Position numbers and translations under genes: made by a program. The notes under the pieces are model-generated. The model did not search any database. It was given only the letters and a program-made list of their open reading frames with translations, and was not told the DNA's origin. 64,000 bases of DNA from Symbiodinium natans (taxonomy: Eukaryota > Sar > Dinophyceae > Suessiales > Symbiodiniaceae): the NCBI GenBank assembly GCA_905221605.1, contig CAJNDS010000329.1:98501-162500 (forward strand). Direction: 5' to 3'. This document shows, one piece after another, positions 23,301-32,873 of this stretch. How positions within the stretch are numbered: the stretch's first letter is position 1; the number at the start of each line of letters is the position of its first letter.

Positions 23301-23871
23301 CGAGAGCTCCGAGAGCTCCGAGAGTACCGAGGCAGCCCGTGAGCACGCCGTGCAAGCCGTGGTGGAGCACGTGGGAGGCCGCCTCGCCGCCGCTGACTTG
23401 GCTGGACTCCCGTGGGTGCAGGCGGAGTCACTGCTGCGGGCACTAGCCGGCCATTCCCATGATGACGAGTCGCCGGTGCAGCCCGTGCAGCCGCCACCAG
23501 GGCTGGTGGGAGGCCTCGTGGAGGTGTTGTTCGCGGGGGATCGTTTCGATCGGACGGTGGCGGAGCTGGCTGAGGTGTTCTTTGCTTTGGCACGGCTGGG
23601 AGCCCAGGATCTCGAAAGCCTCGCGGTGCGGTGCGATTTGGCGGCAAAGTTGGCGGCTCCTGAAGAACTGGAGCTTGCAGGCTTGATCCGCCTTTTCTGG
23701 GCCATGGCTGTTGGCCAAGTGCAGGATCCCGTTGCCTGGCAGCTCTGCACAGAGAGAATTCAGCAGCAGCAGCAGCAGCCCAAGCGACCCTCTACACAGG
23801 TCACGCCTACAGAGGTGCCAAATGCACTGGCCCGGCTGCGTGCTGAGGCCGCAGCATTGATAAATTCTTAA
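20377..23871 (+). CDS. helical-repeat protein, possibly organellar RNA-binding type
   Basis: Exons: 20377-~20560 after CTGCAG (STQDLAGAFAKLPFMLLG, GSPSDLLGALEQLSPEAPRF); ~21437-21520 (AAQSAFGSDGSGLKQGMAEL); ~21608-21705 (DKGSFEVRVVPHELPQHVAR); ~21713-21870 (AALLDRLGVQGADIFPPIE); ~22476-22545 (LTSHYVLSVLTEELEVAQK); and 22627-23871. The last exon is the longest clean coding exon here, about 410 codons, very Leu/Ala-rich. It has recurring helical units such as LSELAPLLHALGTS, VAELAEVFFALARLGAQDL and LAGLIRLFWAMAVGQ, a Gln run and TAA at 23869. The repeat style (L..LL.ALA.LG) resembles FAST-kinase/RAP or octotricopeptide-type proteins that act on chloroplast or mitochondrial RNA. That assignment rests on pattern only, and no terminal RAP domain is seen. 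An antisense frame of 378 codons over the last exon is a shadow. Confidence 0.6.
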
Positions 23872-24756
23872 GCTTTGATTGACCAAGCTTGGACCCTTGT
23901 TCGGCAGGACCAGTCCTACGAATCGGACCCCCCTGTTTGCCCAACTCGCTCGCCCCGGTCCCCATTCGGATCGAGCAACGCAGTATGCTTAAAGACCAAT
24001 TATGTAGTCACCACAACAGGACGACAGGCGTCAGCAAGCTCCTGTTCCTGCCGCAGCCCATTTCTGGCATCCGTCAGGTCATGGATGAAAAAGGTCCTGC
24101 ATGTAAAATTGAAATGTTTTTCTTAAAGTGCCGCAGTTTTTGTGTAAAGAATATAGAGCTGCCAGCGGGATATTCCAGGACTATTCCAGGCTCTGAGGTT
24201 TCGAAGCAAGGAAGCCTACAAATCACAACGGGTGTCAGAGGCTCCTGTACACCAGTTCTTGATGAAAAAAGGTACTGCTTGGACCCTGCTTGGAAGCATT
24301 ATACCGATACCGAGCTCGGACTGGCGTCCGTTTCGGCCGGGTTGTGACTTTTCCTTTTGTTTAAGGGCTGGTTCAAGGTGCAGGAAGCGATCAACATCCA
24401 GTTCGGATCCGCTGGATCCGAGTGGAAGCAGAAGAATGCGTGCTTCCAACTGGCAGTGAACAGCTGCCAACGGAACACCGGGAATGATATACAACAGTTG
24501 AGGAGAATGCCATAGCACAGAGCTAAGGATGCCCTTGCCAAGAGCAACGAACCGCCCAGGACCTGACAGGACTTAGAGACGCAACGCTTAACAACCAAAA
24601 TGTGCACCACCTCTATCCAAGAGCGAGAATCTGAATGTGTTTGGAGGTGAAGCCACCCAAACTGTACTGTTCAAACTTCCGAGGGGGGGAATTTAATCCA
24701 ACGCAAGCAGTTCTGCATCCCGGCCTTCAAAGCCAGAAATCCCTTGGCTGTTTTTT
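23872..24756. other. intergenic, nothing recognised
   Basis: Short opposing frames only, with no domain, repeat or RNA gene seen. Confidence 0.45.
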
Positions 24757-25074
24757 TTGCCCAGAGGCCGAAGAGGCACGACAGCAGCAGCTGCGGCAGC
24801 TGCAGCAGCTGGAGCAGGAGGTCCCTCCGGCGGAGGCAAGCAGCGTGGCTCGAAAAGAAGCAAGAACGACAAGAACGACAAGAACGACAAGAACGACAAC
24901 GACGACAACAACGACAAGGACGAGAAGACCGCCAGGGAAGGACGGAGAAGGAAAGGGCAGGAGCACTGCGGGGCACTCCCCGGACGCGAAGCCGGTACTG
25001 AAGGCGTGGAATTACAGGATATGTGTATTCAGGTTGAAAACTTGAACTCGGTTTGCCGCAATTTGAGTAAGTAG
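24757..25074 (+). CDS. possible exon with Lys-Asn-Asp repeats
   Basis: The frame gives an Ala run, GGPSGGGKQRGSKRS, then KND repeats from a 9-bp tandem unit (AAGAACGAC, about 24866-24905), then KDEKTAREGRRRKGQEHCG, ending at TAG 25072. The neighbouring frame (Gln-rich, then Arg-Thr repeats) is also open, so the choice is uncertain. I favour this one because its flanks are charged and protein-like. Unknown function. Confidence 0.25.
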   Translation: MPRGRRGTTAAAAAAAAAGAGGPSGGGKQRGSKRSKNDKNDKNDKNDNDDNNDKDEKTAREGRRRKGQEHCGALPGREAGTEGVELQDMCIQVENLNSVCRNLSK

Positions 25075-27585
25075 CGTCGATCGTCGTCTCCAGAAATTCA
25101 ACAGGCAATAGCAGGCAGGCCATGTGCAGGCTACCCGTGGTTCTGCCTGGGAAGTTCTGTGTGTCGTGTACACGGTCTGAGGGTTGATACCAGAACCCGG
25201 GAAATGGGAAAGCTGCCGTTGTATTTAATATGCTCTGCTGAAGGAGAGTGCTGTTCCCGAGAGGTCCGTCCTGGAGCGGAGACAGTTCTGGTTCGAATGC
25301 CAACTATTTCAAATCATGGCAGCGGAGTAATGACACAAGCAGCTTCATCCTTGAGCAGAGTTCAACCTGAAGTGAGCAGATTTACGTCTTCGATGCGCTC
25401 CAAGCCCACAAAGAGCAGTCGGCTTGTCGGCTTGGTTCCAGGAAGGGCTACTTCGTACTGAGAAAATGTTGGGGGACTCGTTCAGAATAAGGCAAGACAA
25501 ACAGAGAACTCTCTCATTTCGGAAGAGCTTCCGCATCGCTTCAGGCTTGTTTTTCCGTCGTCTGACTTTAGACTCCAACCTCCAGGCTCAAACGGCTTTC
25601 GTGGTGCTTGTGCACAGAACCGCCCTGCTCTCCCTTGAAATGGAATGAAGTTGCCGTCGCCATCAACTGCCTAGGGGTCAGGGAGCAAAGCCTGCAGCCG
25701 GCGTTGCCTCAAGCTTCGGCCTGCCTTTGCCTTTTGCTGCTGCCTTCAAAAGATAGTCGAAAAATAGCGAATGCCCGAACTGCAGAACTCTTATTTTTAT
25801 CTATGAGTTTGAATCTAAAGGTAGATATGAGTTTAGTAAGTATCCTGGGAAGGGAACGACAAGAGGGAATCATTTTCGTGGTGCCGCCCACTCCCTACTG
25901 CCAGGAAAGAGGGCGAGAGAGAGCGAGCGAGAGGAAAAGTCTGTGGTGGCTTGGACCTTTAGGTGGTGGAAAGAAAAGATATGTATGCAGTGTTCTAAAG
26001 ATATACAAAGCCTCACATCATTCCTAAAGGTCCACGGCACACAGTATCTACAGCTGTTAGGCATGCTTTTGCTTCCGGAAGGCATTGGCGCAAAAGCCCG
26101 TATCAGGTTGGCGGCGCAAGGAGGCACAGGCTGAGAGTGGGCTGTGCGTGAACATTGAGGTGCACACAGCAAACCGCAGAGACATGCAGAGACCGAGCAT
26201 TCGTGAAAGGCACAGCCGCTCGCGGAGCTGGAAGTAGGCCGCACCTTTTCTCCGGCTTGTCACGTGGGCTGAGCCATGCAGTGAGATTTTCTGCTCTTCT
26301 GCGTGCGTTTCCAATGCTTGCAGAGGCCGCGCCGTGAGTGGCAAGGCCATGGCGTCGCGTGCATGTTCGCTGTCTTCCGCGCTCTTCTGTGTCTCTGTGT
26401 GTGTGTGTGTGTCTCTTTCGCTTTCTTTTCTTCAAAGTTTCGAACTTTTGAAGGTCACAAACTGCTTCATGAACCGGGTTTGGGTGGACTTTGGGGCTGA
26501 CACTCGGTTGCTACTGGGGCCCGTAGGGTGGCGTCGACTCTCGCACTGCTCTATATACTCAGGAACGGGACGGCTGCTTTTGGTCTTCGCGCGCACGAAG
26601 TTTCCGCATCGGCGAGCAACTGCAGAACATGGCCATCCTGAAAGTCGACTTGGACAAGGCAAGAGCCAAAAAAAAGCACCAACCTGTCGCTTGTGCTTGT
26701 CGCTTGTGCCTGCGCTCGTGCCTGCGCTTGTGCCTGCATCTGCGGCCTGCAGTGCCTAGTGGGCCTAGTAAGCATAAGATTGTGATGCAGTCTCCCGCAC
26801 GAGGGCTTCGTGACCATCGCCCCACCGAAGGCTTGAGCTGCGGAGCCACTGTGCAAGAACAGGAGCATCTGGAGCTTAGGATAGCTTAGGTAGTGTCGAG
26901 CTTTTCCACTGACCGTCGCGGAATGTCGCAGAAGAATCGGCGCTGGAAAAATGTCATCGGCAAATGTTTATGACGTCCTGTGACTTTTGATGTTCTTGAT
27001 GGAGAGCGTTGGGGTGCTGTTCATTCCACAATGCAACCAAAACCCAAGCCAGCCAGGCAAATCTACCCTCAACTGTTCCTTAATGAGGTCCCGGGAAAGA
27101 CCCCCATACCACCCCTGGACCTCGAACTATCTTGCCCTTGAATGTTCTGCTGGACATTTTCCCCTGCGCTTGTCGTCAACGACTTCCAGAAGTGGTGCCC
27201 CCAGCTGGTTTGTCGAGTTGTTGTTGTGGGGCTGCAGCAGTGGAGCAAGATGCTGTTGCAAGTTGTTTTCCCCGATGGAGGACGGCGGTACCCACTCCTT
27301 TTGAGTATTCCGTTCTAAAAGTGCACAGGAGGGAGATGATTGAATTCATAAGCCCGCCGAAATTCTCACGCACATGGGTACAGGCGAACATGTACTTCAT
27401 GTGTTCTGGCAGGAACTGGATTAGTGAACGCGGCACATGTTAGCTTCACAATGCTTGCGAGAGTGAAAAAAGAGCACAGCCCGCACGACCCCAAATACGT
27501 TAAGAAGAACGAAAAGGAACCAGAACGCTACTGGAAGAACAAGGCGACAAGAACCAAAAAACTACAATAGAAAGTATGTTGCTAG
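25075..27585. other. no gene recognised
   Basis: Short overlapping frames. A 12-bp phrase (CTTGTGCCTGCG variants) repeats four to five times near 26690-26740. At 27361-27570 a plus-strand frame ends in a very basic stretch (RVKKEHSPHDPKYVKKNEKE, then YWKNKATRTKK) with TAG at 27568, but it has no support beyond composition. Confidence 0.35.
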
Positions 27586-27747
27586 CTACTGTGCTGAATA
27601 TGCGACATTGAAGGTGCCAAACGCATCGATATTAGGAAGTTGATATATTCCTTTCATTGGATTTCTCTTCGGCGGCGTTGATGTCGTTCCTCTTCTTAAT
27701 GATCTGTGGGCATTACTGCTTCCGCTTGGCTGTTCTGTCATCTTCAT
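27586..27747 (-). CDS. small ORF (53 codons)
   Basis: ATG 27747 to TAG 27586. Reads SGSSNAHRSLRRGTTSTPPK, then YQLPNIDAFGTFNVAYSAQ. The Ser/Thr/Pro-rich start and aromatic end look like a real peptide. It is the last of three frames chained by ATGA overlaps. Confidence 0.25.
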   Translation of the reverse strand: MKMTEQPSGSSNAHRSLRRGTTSTPPKRNPMKGIYQLPNIDAFGTFNVAYSAQ

Positions 27748-27872
27748 CCATCATTTCTGCTTCTACTTCGTTCTCTTCCTCTGTTTTCATATGGGGTTCC
27801 GCTACGACTCGCTCCACTTCTCACAATCTTCGTTTGTTTCTCGGCCGTCAGTTGAAGCTCAACTGAGTTCAT
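27744..27872 (-). CDS. small ORF (42 codons), Arg/Ser-rich tail
   Basis: ATG 27872 overlaps the previous stop (ATGA). TGA at 27746-27744 overlaps the next start (ATGA). Reads ELQLTAEKQTKIVRSGASRS, then an Arg-Ser-Asn tail. Confidence 0.2.
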   Translation of the reverse strand: MNSVELQLTAEKQTKIVRSGASRSGTPYENRGRERSRSRNDG

Positions 27873-27982
27873 TCCTTCTCTAACTCCTTGATAGGTAAGT
27901 TATGCGCCTGTTGTAATCCTACGCCCATTCCTATAACATTCACTGCCATTTGCTGGCGATAAATTACCTTCATATTCATCAT
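27869..27982 (-). CDS. small ORF (37 codons) overlapping the next by ATGA
   Basis: ATG 27982, TGA 27871-27869; sequence includes VIYRQQMAVNVIGMGVGLQQ. A second frame (ATG 28004 to TAA 27900, MNPAKREDDEYEGNLSPANG) overlaps it. An AAGGAG box lies upstream of the following ATG. Confidence 0.2.
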   Translation of the reverse strand: MMNMKVIYRQQMAVNVIGMGVGLQQAHNLPIKELEKE

Positions 27983-28057
27983 CTTCTCTTTTCGCTGGGT
28001 TCATATGCCTGGTTTTGAATTTAAAGGTCTGTGAGGATTTGTTGTTTGTGTGTCAGA

Positions 28058-28137
28058 GTCTATTGAATGCCCCATGCCTGTACGTACTTTACAGTGTGTC
28101 TATTGAATGCCCCATGCCTATATGTACTTTACAATCG
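28058..28137 (+). repeat. 40-bp tandem duplication
   Basis: Two copies starting at 28058 and 28098, sharing GTCTATTGAATGCCCCATGC and TGTACTTTACA with a few substitutions. Confidence 0.9.
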
Positions 28138-28243
28138 TCATCTTCGACGCACGTTCAATCTTCTTGAACTCCCTTGATTTGTTGAAGCATATGCCCAAAT
28201 GTTTCTGTTGTGTTTGCGCTCTTGTTTTGCAATCTTGTTTCAT
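28118..28243 (-). CDS. small basic ORF (41 codons)
   Basis: ATG 28243 to TAG 28118. Lys/Gln/Arg-rich. The overlapping frame (HSDETRLQNKSANTTETFGH, MLQQIKGVQED) reads at least as well, so either could be the real one. Its 3' end lies within a 40-bp tandem duplication. Confidence 0.15.
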   Translation of the reverse strand: MKQDCKTRAQTQQKHLGICFNKSREFKKIERASKMTIVKYI

Positions 28244-28275
28244 CAGAGTGACGATCAAACAGCCACCCTAAGCCT

Positions 28276-28443
28276 CTAGTTTGGGAAAAGTTGTCTGAAC
28301 TGATGTATCAGCAAAGGTGATAGCATCATAACTGCCAGTATACTCATAAAGCTCATGATAAATACCAACGCAAACTTATCATCGTCGGTCTTTCTTCTCT
28401 TTGTTTTTGGTAGTTTTCTTGCGAAGTTTAATTTTCGATTCAC
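28276..28443 (-). CDS. small membrane-protein-like ORF
   Basis: From GTG at 28443 to TAG at 28276, 55 codons. A basic N-terminal part (KLPKTKRRKTDDD) precedes a hydrophobic helix (FALVFIMSFMSILAVMML) and a short tail. The frame is open from 28461. It begins inside the stop of the upstream 80-codon ORF (GTGA). A non-ATG start is assumed, and internal ATGs exist within the helix. Confidence 0.3.
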   Translation of the reverse strand: MNRKLNFARKLPKTKRRKTDDDKFALVFIMSFMSILAVMMLSPLLIHQFRQLFPN

Positions 28444-28682
28444 GTTATTGGATTGGAGAATTCAATGCCGAATGCTCCTTTCACTGGCGTTTCCCAACCT
28501 TTCGCAACAGCAGCTTCTTTAGCTCCTTCTGCCACGCCCGGAGAAGAGTATACCTGCTGTCCTTTCTTGCTTAGCCATTTTTGGAATTGTTCTTCGTATT
28601 CTTCTTGTGTGGGTTGTTTAGCGTCAAAGTCTTGATAGCTGACTTGCTTGGGCCATTCGTTCTCCCTTCTGCTTGCTGTCAT
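28440..28682 (-). CDS. 80-aa ORF in AT-rich antisense island
   Basis: ATG at 28682 on the minus strand, TGA at 28442-28440. The product is hydrophilic and helical-looking: EEYEEQFQKWLSKKGQQVYS, then AEGAKEAAVAKGWETPVKG. It is the longest frame in a roughly 1.2 kb AT-rich block that otherwise lacks plus-strand genes, and it runs against every recognised gene in the window. Its stop overlaps the GTG of the next small ORF in a GTGA arrangement. No family recognised. It could be a lone exon of a minus-strand gene or part of an inserted compact genome. Confidence 0.4.
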   Translation of the reverse strand: MTASRRENEWPKQVSYQDFDAKQPTQEEYEEQFQKWLSKKGQQVYSSPGVAEGAKEAAVAKGWETPVKGAFGIEFSNPIT

Positions 28683-28937
28683 GCTGCGGTTTCTGCTTCA
28701 GCGGAGGCATTACGAGTGGATGCCCCGGATTGCCGATTGGGCCCCAGGCGCCCAGGCTACAAGAGTCTCAAGAGCCTGACTCTAGCTAAGCCACAGTTGC
28801 AAACACTCGCATTCCTACCTTTGTTGTCCCCAAATTAAAATTAGGACTTCAGGAATACTAAAGTAGTGACAATATCGTTTGAAGAATGTTGATCTCAATA
28901 TTGCTTCGCAGAGAAACCGTAAACATCCATTGAGAGC

Positions 28938-29055
28938 GAGCGAGAGAGAGAGAGAGAGAGAGAGCCGGGGCTCATACGCCCAGCAAGCAAGCAAGCAAGA
29001 GAGGAAGAGAGGAAGAGAGGAAGAGAGGAAGAGAGAAAGAGAGAAAGAGAGAAGC
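28938..29055 (+). repeat. GAGA / GGAAGAGA microsatellite
   Basis: (GA)n followed by GGAAGAGA units and AAGAGAG units; purine strand is +. Confidence 0.9.
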
Positions 29056-29536
29056 CTGCAACTAAACCCCTCGCCTGCCTGCTTTTCACGTCATGGCGAA
29101 TACTCGCGATACCCTGGCCCAGGAATCACTAGGCATGTTGTGTCTGTTCCCCCAGTTAACCATGCCACAAGACGTGAAGCATATCACCGCGCCCTCTTCC
29201 CTGACTCGGAAGTCCTGACACCTACTGGCTACAGCGGGGGGCACCCAACATGGGGTAACCCCACCAGAGGAGTCGGATGACCCCATTTGGGAGCAGCCAA
29301 CACCACACTTTTCCCCGTGGGTGAAGGCATCTCCTGACTGGCGTGTATCTCGGCCGACTGGATCGCAATGAAGCACGCCCTCTGGGCGGCCACTTTGCGG
29401 GGGGCTAAGCGCAAAGGAAGGAAGAAGCCTGCTGGTCCATCGCATCTCCTGTTCCGCTTCACAGCGACGACGTGTGGACCTGTGGACCTGTGCGCGCCCA
29501 GAGCGCGGGGGGTGGTCACGCCCTTCAAGCCCTGTA

Positions 29537-29755
29537 GAAGAAGAAGAAGAAGGAGAGAAGGAGAGCAGGAGAGCAGGAGAGAAGGAGAGAAGGGGAGCAG
29601 GGGAGCAGGGGAGCAGGGGAGAAGGGGAGAAGGGGAGAAGGGGAGAAGGGGAGAAGGGGAGAAGGGGAGAAGGGGAGAAGGAGAGAAGGAGAGAGAGGAA
29701 GAAAGAAAGCAAGAGGGAGAGCGCGAGAGAGGGAGCGAGCGACACAGCAGGAAGG
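29537..29755 (+). repeat. AGGGGAGA polypurine minisatellite
   Basis: About 220 bp nearly free of pyrimidines on the + strand, built from GGAGAAGG, GGAGCAGG and GGGGAGAA units. Confidence 0.95.
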
Positions 29756-30707
29756 AGAGGTTTCCCGCCGGCACAAGCCAATTAATGTCCAGTTTTCGGT
29801 TGGCCGTCTTGCCTCGAAGTTGCCAAACCCCAGTTCCAAACCCCGCCGCTTGCCGCTTGCTGCTTCGTTTCGCTGTGGGTAATGGCGAAGGCGGGGGTTT
29901 TTGCCACAGTGATGCTGATAAGTTTTCAGCAGAGATCACTGCCTGCTCAGGCGTCTTCAGTGGCCTCAGGGGCCTCGCCTGTGCCGCTGCTGCTCCAGAA
30001 TGTGGCCACAAAGGACTTAGGGTTCGGGCTTGTGCCATCACTGGCAGACCAACTCTTGCCGATGACCTCGTTGACGAGCATCCCCAACAGCATGTTGTCA
30101 GAACAGCCTGCCATGGTAATCCGGTGCCCTCGCCAGAGATATGTGAGAAAATGCGAGTGTTTTTCTCACAGCGTAGTGAAACGCTGCCTCGAGCATGCAC
30201 GTGCTGCAGCAAACCTCGGTCCGGTAGGCTCAACATCCGCCTCGTTGCGAGAAATGTGTATGGAAGATCCTGCCATGAGAGGCTGCGCTGGGTTCCCTGG
30301 CCTTCCTTCCAGCCTGTATTCTCTTTCGGCCGCGGCCTTGAGAGAAAGAGAGACAAAGATGTGAAGAGGATGAGAAAGCGATCTGATCTGACAGCGCCGA
30401 ACGAGTGCAAGAGCGTGCGCAGCCCAACGCAGCTTGTCACTCTGAGCAGGGGCCGAGGGCTTCGATGCCTTTGTGGCGGTCTGGGTGGGCCACTTATACA
30501 ACATAGTTTTGGCACGCGGGGGCCAGATAGAGAGTTCTTTGTGTGCAACCATGTGCAGCCGCTGAGCTCGCTGAGGTATAGGCTTCGGGGCAGGTGGGGC
30601 GCATCGCGTTGTCACAGAGCCCGACCTGGTCTCATCTGCAGTTTTCGAGGTCTGGGTTGGGCACAGGGCGATTTTCACCTTCGGCATCCAGACAAGGCGG
30701 CGGGAAA

Positions 30708-30854
30708 ATGACGGGGAGGAAAAAGGAAAAAAAGGAAAAGGGGAAGAAGATGGAAGAAGGGGAGGGCCAAATTGTTGAAGATGAGGGGCCTGATCAGGTG
30801 CCAATGCCCAGCCTCGACGCAGAGTGGCAGCGTTTGAAGGCTGCGTTGTGTTGA
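30708..30854 (+). CDS. short Lys/Glu-rich exon
   Basis: From ATG 30708 the frame gives MTGRKKEKKEKGKKMEEGEG, then IVEDEGPDQVPMPSLDAEWQ and RLKAALC, with TGA at 30852. Strongly charged start and a helical, Trp-containing end. No plausible alternative frame. It may be the last exon of an unseen gene or a 48-aa ORF. Function unknown. Confidence 0.35.
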   Translation: MTGRKKEKKEKGKKMEEGEGQIVEDEGPDQVPMPSLDAEWQRLKAALC

Positions 30855-32873
30855 ACACCCATGAACTTGACATGAACCCCAGGAACCCCTCGAGACATCC
30901 CTGCAAGAGAGCCGTTTAGAAGCTGTGAGGCTTCCATTGCGGAATGCGGGATCTTTACAAGGCCGCAGCGAGTCGCAGCGAGTCTTGCTCCAACACATGG
31001 GACTGCATCTTTGCTTTGCCAGATTGTCTCCAAGGCTCGGCTGAAGTCGTGGTGCTGATGTGTGCTGGGCGCGCTGCTTCAGGGCATCAAGGTTCCCGGA
31101 AGAGATGTGCGAGAGACGGCCCCGAGAAAAAGATCGAAGTGGGATGAACTGGGCAAATATGCTGGAAAAAGCTAATCTCGCAGAAGGGCATCTGTAACTT
31201 TGTTCTTGAGGCCCATGAAAACTCCCTTAAAAAGAAGCCCTATGGCCTGCGCAAGCTTGCCTCAACAAGCGTCGTCCCTTCAGCATGTTGGCCGTGGTTG
31301 CCTGTTCCCCGCCCGACAAGTTGAGGTTGCTAAATTTAACGGGGCAACGGGGCGCACATCGTGTGACGCGACGATATTAGAAGTGCTCAGGACAGCAGAG
31401 AGTACAGCTTTGAACACAGGGCAGGGAAAGAGGCTCAGGTGAACTCGACCGGAATGTTGGCGAGAAAAGGACTGGCCAGGGAGGCACAAGCGGGCAACTG
31501 TACATGAATGGTACACACAAGCATCTTTCTTGACCCCACAAATAAACACCAAACTGAATACTATATATACCTTGTCTTCTTCCACTGCAAATGAAGCAGG
31601 CAATCTGAGCACGCAGAGTTGAAATCCTAACCCTGCGCCCGAAACTTGTTTCGTCGGACCAGCAGCATGCACTTCGCCAGCAAGGAAAAACAACAACACA
31701 ACCCCCTTGCCCACACTGCAACTTGAAATGTTTGCAGTTGTGGGGATGTTCGAAGTGGTGTTTTTCCCTTTGTGCTAGGGCAGGTGTGGCGCAGCGTATT
31801 GTTTCAGGGATCTCGACCTCCGATGTTGCATGGCCCGAGCCAAAATGGAGGAGTGGCCTCAGCAGCCGCGAAACGTTTCTTTTCCCCACCGGCCCTGCCG
31901 GAGTCCGTTCGGGTTGCGGAGGTACGTGGCATTTGCGGGATACTCCGGGACTGCCCTTGCCAGGCATTGCATATGCTGGACATTCCACTCGACGGATTCG
32001 ACCTGTGCCCAAGAGCAATTGCATCGGAAACTCCCCGATTCGCATGCTGGGATGAGAAAGAGGAGAGCGAGTTGGGCAGTGAAACATTTTGTTTTCATTA
32101 AATTTCTCGGTTTTGCATATTTAACGCCAATTTTCTCGTCACAAAGGATGCTCTAATGCATACAGCGTTAACGGGCAATGAAAACTACATTGTTACATTG
32201 GGTCTGAACTTCAAAAGGCCAGAATTTTGCAGGCCGCAAGAGACAGAATCATTTAAGATAACGTCTCTTTCAGCTCCGTTTTGTCCTCCCAGCTGAGAGC
32301 CGAAGCGTTCACCGACGATGCAAAGATCTGCTTTGAACGCATGGTATTGGAAAAGGGTCAGTTGCTATTTACGACTGGCAAACTACGAGTTTCCTATAAC
32401 TCAAGATTGATAGCGGACCTGATTTGCACCAACTACCCTGTACAGTTTGTCATTGTTGGTTCTTCACCCCTTACCAGTACCCTTTAGCTGCAGGCTCTTT
32501 TGGTTTCGGTTTAGTTTGCTAGCTATAGTATACATGGTGCTCAGTGGCAGGGAGAGCCCGTTCAGACAGCCGACCGTGCTTTTGGACACTGCCTCAGCGT
32601 CCCTTCGTACTACTTCGTACCCCGCCCCGTCCGCTGCGAATCTTGCACGGCAAGAGCAGCGGACCGGCTTCAGGAACGTCTGCCTTTTGCATTGTCAATA
32701 TAGTATTACTATTACTAACCTTAATTGGCCGATTACAACAGCCCTTTGCAACATTTCTGCCAACTAGGGCGCAAGCATCGCTGCCTGTTGGCTCAACGCC
32801 AGAACGACAGGTAGGAGAGCGAGAGGAGGCAGATAGCCTGTTTTTTGGGTTTGATCGGCGGCCCGGCCAAGTG
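30855..32873. other. mostly non-coding, two weak exon-like frames
   Basis: At 31895-32101 a plus frame (SVRVAEVRGICGILRDCP, then CWDEKEESELGSETF) and at 32281-32487 another (AFTDDAKICFERMVLEKGQL, then FTTGKLRVSYNSRLIAD) look protein-like but lack family or splice support. The interval 32090-32480 is AT-rich. Confidence 0.3.

Larger units (their letters stand above)
28683..30690. other. non-coding purine-rich stretch
   Basis: Dominated by two purine tracts. Opposing 439- and 447-codon frames over 29229-30711 arise because a purine tract lacks stops on both strands. I could not support either as a gene. Confidence 0.5.

Noticed and set aside
22614-23750. 378-codon minus-strand frame
   Set aside because: Exact shadow of the clean Leu/Ala-rich + exon; Ser/Ala/Arg-rich with no domain.
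25280-25310. GGTTCGAATGCC, like a tRNA T-loop
   Set aside because: No acceptor stem, D-arm or anticodon arm can be folded around it.
30050-30105. Minus-strand NMLLGMLVNEVIGK resembling an ion-channel S6 helix
   Set aside because: No other channel segments (S4, pore loop) on either side, and opposite to the gene direction.
29229-30711. 439- and 447-codon opposing frames
   Set aside because: Both owe their length to a stop-free polypurine tract, and the flanking parts lack domain or splice support.
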